8,989 nucleotides of DNA from an uncultured Burkholderiales bacterium (GTDB lineage: Bacteria; Pseudomonadota; Gammaproteobacteria; Burkholderiales; Burkholderiaceae_C). Within the stretch, counting starts at the first letter, position 1, and each line of letters begins with the position of its first letter. Under the pieces are notes generated by a model. The model did not search any database. It was not told where the DNA came from and worked only from the letters and a program-made list of their open reading frames with translations. Positions 6,326 to 8,989 of the stretch are shown here, piece after piece. The stretch spans positions 1 through 8,989 of the forward strand of contig CAJBLW010000338.1 of assembly GCA_903953985.1 (NCBI GenBank), written 5' to 3'. Position numbers and translations under genes: made by a program.

Positions 6326-7096
6326 TCAAAGCGTGGGAGCACGCTTGACCATTTCGCGGGCAAAGTCCACATAAGCTTGGCTGCCCTTGGCCGACGGGTC
6401 AAACACCACACCAGGCAAACCATAACTGGGTGCCTCGGCCAAACGGACGTTGCGCGGTATCACGGTGTCAAACACCTTGTCGCCAAAGTGCGCCTTGAGC
6501 TGGTCGCTGACTTGCATCTGCAGCGTGATGCGCGGGTCGAACATGACCCGCAAAAGGCCGATGATTTTCAAGTCCTTGTTCAAGTTGGCGTGCACCTGTT
6601 TGATGGTGTTGACCAGATCCGTCAAACCCTCCAGGGCAAAGTATTCACACTGCATGGGCACGATCACGCCATGGGCCGAACACAGGCCGTTCAGCGTGAG
6701 CATGGACAGTGAAGGCGGGCAATCGATCAGCACAAAATCGTAATCCCCATCCACCGCTGCCAAGGCGGTTTTCAGCCGCTGGTCACGGTGCTCCAGTTGC
6801 ACCAATTCCACTTCGGCACCAGCCAGCTCGCGGTTGGCGCTGAGCACGTCGTAACCGCACTTTTCAGCCTTGACGACCGCTTCGGCAATCGATGCCGACT
6901 CCAGCAACACGTCGTAAACGCTCAATTCCAACTGCCGTTTATCAATGCCAGAGCCCATGGTGGCGTTGCCTTGTGGGTCCAAATCAACCAACAGCACGCG
7001 CTGCCCAACTTTGGCCAAACCTGCGGCCAGGTTCACGGTGGTGGTGGTTTTGCCGACCCCGCCCTTTTGGTTCGCAATGCAAAAAATCTTGGCCAT
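6326..7096 (-). CDS. parA: ParA/Soj-type chromosome partitioning ATPase
   Basis: This 256-residue protein is a cytoplasmic P-loop ATPase that binds DNA non-specifically and is stimulated by ParB to drive origin segregation. It shows the deviant Walker A motif KGGVGKTT (11-18) with signature Lys11, the A' motif VDLDPQGN (37-44) with Asp40, and Walker B VLIDCPPS (122-129) with Asp125. The C-terminal part carries the family's AEAPSYG. There is no N-terminal HTH extension, so it is the short chromosomal (Soj) type, not a plasmid P1-type ParA. ATG 7096 lies 14 bases after the LysE-family stop, with only a GGGG element as ribosome-binding site. No promoter is obvious in that gap, so expression probably comes from upstream of, or inside, the exporter gene. 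Confidence 0.97.
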   Translation of the reverse strand: MAKIFCIANQKGGVGKTTTTVNLAAGLAKVGQRVLLVDLDPQGNATMGSGIDKRQLELSVYDVLLESASIAEAVVKAEKCGYDVLSANRELAGAEVELVQLEHRDQRLKTALAAVDGDYDFVLIDCPPSLSMLTLNGLCSAHGVIVPMQCEYFALEGLTDLVNTIKQVHANLNKDLKIIGLLRVMFDPRITLQMQVSDQLKAHFGDKVFDTVIPRNVRLAEAPSYGLPGVVFDPSAKGSQAYVDFAREMVKRAPTL

Positions 7097-7110
7097 GGTC
7101 GTACCCCGGT

Positions 7111-7728
7111 TTATTTAGAAGCGGCCAGCTTGATGCCAAAGCCAATGAGAAAAACACCCGCCAGTTTTTCAAACATCCGGCCGACGCGGGGGTTAGCTCG
7201 CATGCGCTCTGCCAAGTGGTGCGTCAGCAAGGTCATGCACAGCCCGTAAAGAAACGTCAACACGGCAATGGTCACAGCCATGACCGCAAAGCTGATCAGT
7301 CCAAGGTGCGTTTTTGGATCGACAAACAACGGAAAGAAAGCCATGTAAAAAACAATCGCCTTGGGGTTGAGCAAGGTGATGGCCAAGGTTTGTTGAAAGT
7401 ACTGCCGGGGCCGGATGTTCAAGACCGGCGCATCACCCGGTTTGGCAGACAACAGCTTCCAGCCCAACCAAGCCAAGTACAAAGCACCCACCCACTGGAT
7501 GGCGGCAAATGCCGCAGGATAAGTAGCCAACACGGCAGCAACACCGGCCACGGCCAACCACATGAGCACCTGGTCCCCTGCGATCACCCCCAGTGTGGCC
7601 ATCAAGCCACCAGCCACCCCACCCTTGCCCGTTGAGGTGATCAGCGCCAGGTTGCCCGGTCCAGGAATGGCAAGAAACAGCACAATCGCGGCCACGAAAG
7701 CGCCATAGTCAGAGATGCCAAAGAACAT
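7111..7728 (-). CDS. LysE/RhtB-family amino-acid exporter
   Basis: This 205-residue inner-membrane protein has six predicted membrane segments (about 6-27, 40-65, 71-93, 113-135, 145-168, 185-203). It carries the family's PGPG motif near the end of the first (22-25), then GNLALI and the GVIAGD region, and NPK (121-123) at the start of the fourth segment. The family exports amino acids such as lysine, threonine or homoserine lactone. The actual substrate cannot be told from sequence. ATG 7728 has GAAAGG upstream at a good distance. It sits between rsmG and parA, where many bacteria have nothing. Its leader holds a hairpin followed by five Ts, so its expression may be separated from, or attenuated relative to, the mnmG-rsmG transcript. 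Confidence 0.92.
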   Translation of the reverse strand: MFFGISDYGAFVAAIVLFLAIPGPGNLALITSTGKGGVAGGLMATLGVIAGDQVLMWLAVAGVAAVLATYPAAFAAIQWVGALYLAWLGWKLLSAKPGDAPVLNIRPRQYFQQTLAITLLNPKAIVFYMAFFPLFVDPKTHLGLISFAVMAVTIAVLTFLYGLCMTLLTHHLAERMRANPRVGRMFEKLAGVFLIGFGIKLAASK

Positions 7729-7737
7729 GCAAACCTT

Positions 7738-7785
7738 TCAAAAACAGGGCGAGGTATGACTCAGGCCCTGCTTGGCCATCAACAT
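7738..7785 (-). other. Possible leader mini-ORF across the terminator hairpin
   Basis: ATG 7785 opens a 15-codon frame (MLMAKQGLSHTSPCF) that runs through the whole terminator stem and stops at TGA 7740-7738, inside the end of the T-run and just before the exporter ribosome-binding site. This layout resembles translated leaders of attenuators. There is no clear ribosome-binding site and no run of a single amino-acid codon (only one Lys codon), so it may be chance. Confidence 0.15.
7740..7770 (-). terminator. Rho-independent terminator or attenuator just upstream of the LysE-family gene
   Basis: On the minus strand CAGGGC pairs with GCCCTG (7765-7770 with 7745-7750), and an inner GAG pairs with CTC. 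This gives nine base pairs with a 2-base bulge and a 6-base loop. It is followed at once by TTTTT (7744-7740), the classical form of an intrinsic terminator. It ends only 11 bases before ATG 7728. It would stop transcripts coming from mnmG-rsmG. If the exporter promoter lies upstream of it, it would act as an attenuator. Confidence 0.6.
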
Positions 7786-7829
7786 TTTGAGACCGAACCC
7801 AACCCCACACGAGGGCGCCAAATTTTGCA

Positions 7830-7847
7830 ACCCGCCGAAAAGCGGGT
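7830..7847. repeat. Perfect 6-bp stem hairpin in the rsmG-LysE gap
   Basis: ACCCGC (7830-7835) and GCGGGT (7842-7847) form a perfect stem around a six-base loop. Neither side is followed by a T-run (the minus strand continues TGCAAAATTT), so it is a poor intrinsic terminator. It could protect the 3' end of the rsmG transcript or be an accessory terminator before the stronger one at 7740-7770. Confidence 0.35.
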
Positions 7848-7900
7848 ATGGACCTGAGTGTAAGTGATCAACTCTCAGAGCAACAGTCTCTGCGCATCCA

Positions 7901-7916
7901 TGTTTCACGTGAAACA
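7901..7916. other. parS: parS centromere site (perfect consensus)
   Basis: The 16 bases TGTTTCACGTGAAACA form a perfect palindrome and equal the known ParB/Spo0J parS consensus base for base. The site lies between rsmG and the LysE-family gene, about 2.2 kb upstream of the parB start. This is the kind of nucleation site where ParB loads onto the origin region. Confidence 0.97.
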
Positions 7917-8004
7917 AACCACCAATCGCGCACGGCCCCTTCTGTATTGCCCGGGTTTGACGGCTTTTTGAGCGGTACGCACGACACAGTCGCTCCTTCT
8001 GGGC

Positions 8005-8661
8005 TCAGGATGGGTCCGGCTGAACTGACCCCATCCAAACCATGCAACGCTCCACGTCCAGCCCCGGAACGGTCAATGGTTCCACGTGAAACACTTTCAC
8101 GTCAGCAGGTAAGGCGTCTATTTCACCCTGCGGGTGTTTGCCCTTCATGGCCATCCACACCCCGCCCTCGGCCAAGGCCGAACGAGACCAATTCACGAAG
8201 TCGGGCAAAGAGGCAAAGGCGCGGGAGCAAATGACCTGGTACGGATCGGTCAGGGTTTCGACCCGCGCATGCAAGCCGCGCAAGTTGGGCAGCTTCAAGC
8301 TCGCGGCTACCTGCTGCACAAACGCGGCTTTTTTAGCCACGGTGTCGACACAGGTCACCTGCAGCTCAGGCAGGCAAATGGCCAGCACCACACCGGGCAA
8401 GCCGCCGCCAGAGCCCACGTCCAGCACCTTGGTCGACTGGCCTTGCGTGTGCCGGATCAACGGAGAAATGGCCGTCAGGCTGTCCAGCAGGTGGTGCGTG
8501 AGCATGTCGGCCGGATCGCGCAGCGCCGTCAGGTTGTAAACCTTGTTCCATTTCTGGATCAGGGCCGCATAGTCCAACAAGTGTTTGATTTGTGCATCCG
8601 ACAAAGCCAAGCCCAAGGCGTCGGCCCCTGAGCGCAGACCCGCTTCCAAATTCAAACTCAT
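8005..8661 (-). CDS. rsmG: 16S rRNA (guanine-N7) methyltransferase RsmG (GidB)
   Basis: This 218-residue enzyme transfers a methyl group from S-adenosylmethionine to N7 of G527 in 16S rRNA (E. coli numbering). Loss of the family enzyme gives low-level streptomycin resistance. Family signs are YNLTA (42-46), HLLDSL (57-62), the SAM-binding loop VLDVGSGGGLPG (79-90), SRAF (146-149) and MKGK (172-175). Length is normal. ATG 8661 overlaps the mnmG stop as ATGA, and GAGGAAGG lies upstream within mnmG, so the pair is translationally coupled. The last part of the gene carries a parS-like site, so its DNA has a second role there. Confidence 0.96.
   Translation of the reverse strand: MSLNLEAGLRSGADALGLALSDAQIKHLLDYAALIQKWNKVYNLTALRDPADMLTHHLLDSLTAISPLIRHTQGQSTKVLDVGSGGGLPGVVLAICLPELQVTCVDTVAKKAAFVQQVAASLKLPNLRGLHARVETLTDPYQVICSRAFASLPDFVNWSRSALAEGGVWMAMKGKHPQGEIDALPADVKVFHVEPLTVPGLDVERCMVWMGSVQPDPS
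8078..8093. other. parS: Second, imperfect parS site inside rsmG
   Basis: GGTTCCACGTGAAACA matches the 16-bp parS consensus at 14 positions. The central CACGTG and the whole right half (GTGAAACA) are intact, and the C at position 5 occurs in known parS sites such as those of Pseudomonas. It lies 177 bases from the perfect site and encodes rsmG residues around Phe191-His192-Val193-Glu194. Confidence 0.65.
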
Positions 8662-8989
8662 GCCTGTGCGCCTTCCTCGGCGACTTGCATGAAGCCCTTG
8701 AAGCCACCCTTCTTCAGGTGGATCAACAGCAGCGACACGCTGGCGGGCGTGATGCCTGAGATGCGCGAGGCTTGGCCCAGGGTTTCGGGCCGATGTTTGG
8801 CCAACTTTTGGCGAGCCTCTATCGACAAGGCCGAGACCTGCAGATAGTCCAGGCTTTCGGGCAGGCGCAGGTGTTCGTAAAACGCAGCGCGTTCCACCTC
8901 CCCCTTTTGGCGGTCAATGTAGCCAGAATACTTGGCGGCAATCTCAACCTGTTCGATGACCGACGGACTCAGGTCGCCCAGCGTTTCAC
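8658..8989 (-). CDS. mnmG: MnmG (GidA) C-terminal end (partial)
   Basis: The frame enters from the right edge (first full codon at 8987) and gives the last 109 residues. MnmG is the FAD-dependent partner of MnmE that installs the (carboxymethyl)aminomethyl group on wobble uridine 34 of several tRNAs. The family's C-terminal signs are clear: VEIAAKYSGYIDRQ, then the PESLDYLQVSALSIEARQKL region, and TLGQASRISGITPA with LLLIHLKK near the end. The FAD-binding part lies outside the window. The gene overlaps rsmG by four bases. The pair is typically near the origin of replication next to parAB, as here. Confidence 0.95.
   Translation of the reverse strand, partial: ETLGDLSPSVIEQVEIAAKYSGYIDRQKGEVERAAFYEHLRLPESLDYLQVSALSIEARQKLAKHRPETLGQASRISGITPASVSLLLIHLKKGGFKGFMQVAEEGAQA

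Larger units (their letters stand above)
7729..8004. other. 276-base intergenic region holding parS and leader signals
   Basis: This is the longest gap between accepted genes. It contains the perfect parS (7901-7916), the plain hairpin (7830-7847) and the terminator or attenuator (7740-7770). I searched the minus strand for a promoter for the exporter-parA-hydrolase-parB unit and saw no convincing -35/-10 pair. TTGATG at 7777-7782 with TCATAC 17 bases later is the best, and it is poor. A plus-strand frame through the area is a shadow. Confidence 0.6.

Noticed and set aside
7848..8234. Plus-strand open frame across parS and the end of rsmG
   Set aside because: It covers non-coding sequence and the antisense of rsmG, has a Pro/Arg/Ser-rich composition and no domain.
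1..8989. DnaA boxes, tRNA genes, CRISPR arrays, insertion sequences
   Set aside because: I looked for TTATCCACA-type boxes, cloverleaf-like segments, spaced direct repeats and transposase motifs on both strands and saw none; the origin itself is probably beyond the right edge.

Overview
The window looks like a chromosomal segment close to the replication origin of a betaproteobacterium, most likely a Burkholderiales/Comamonadaceae-type organism. This is inferred from the high-GC codon use, the gene order mnmG-rsmG-(LysE exporter)-parA-(hydrolase)-parB, and the look of the proteins; no 16S or other taxonomic marker is present. Every gene I accept is on the minus strand, so transcription runs from the right edge to the left. 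There are no RNA genes, insertion sequences, phage genes or CRISPR arrays.

Right part (8989 to about 5.7 kb): the C-terminal end of mnmG (tRNA wobble-uridine modification) overlaps rsmG (16S rRNA G527 methylation) by an ATGA junction. A 276-base non-coding stretch follows. It holds a perfect 16-bp parS centromere (7901-7916), an unassigned hairpin, and a hairpin plus U-tract just in front of a LysE/RhtB-family exporter gene. A second, imperfect parS lies inside the 3' end of rsmG (8078-8093). Next come parA, a small RBBP9/YdeN-type serine hydrolase overlapping or abutting parA, and parB. ParA, ParB and the parS sites form a complete chromosome-partitioning system. The hydrolase is an unexplained passenger tightly packed between its two protein genes.

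Middle (about 4.8 to 1.06 kb): after parB there is a 247-base gap with a possible 80-codon ORF, then two tandem paralogous hybrid histidine kinases joined by an ATGA overlap. Each has six membrane segments, HisKA, HATPase_c and a C-terminal receiver domain. Neither has an HPt domain and no separate response regulator is nearby, so their output is not visible here.

Left part (1.06 kb to 1): a LuxR-type regulator with an N-terminal sensory-like domain and a C-terminal HTH. A reasonable sigma70-like promoter precedes it, with a perfect 10-bp palindrome over the probable transcription start. At the left edge is the start of another gene, which encodes a twin-arginine signal followed by a lipobox and is therefore probably a Tat-exported lipoprotein.

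The best-supported core is the origin-proximal parABS locus. The most interesting open questions are the hydrolase between parA and parB, the twin sensor kinases placed directly after parB, the parS site embedded in rsmG, and the terminator-like leader of the LysE gene.
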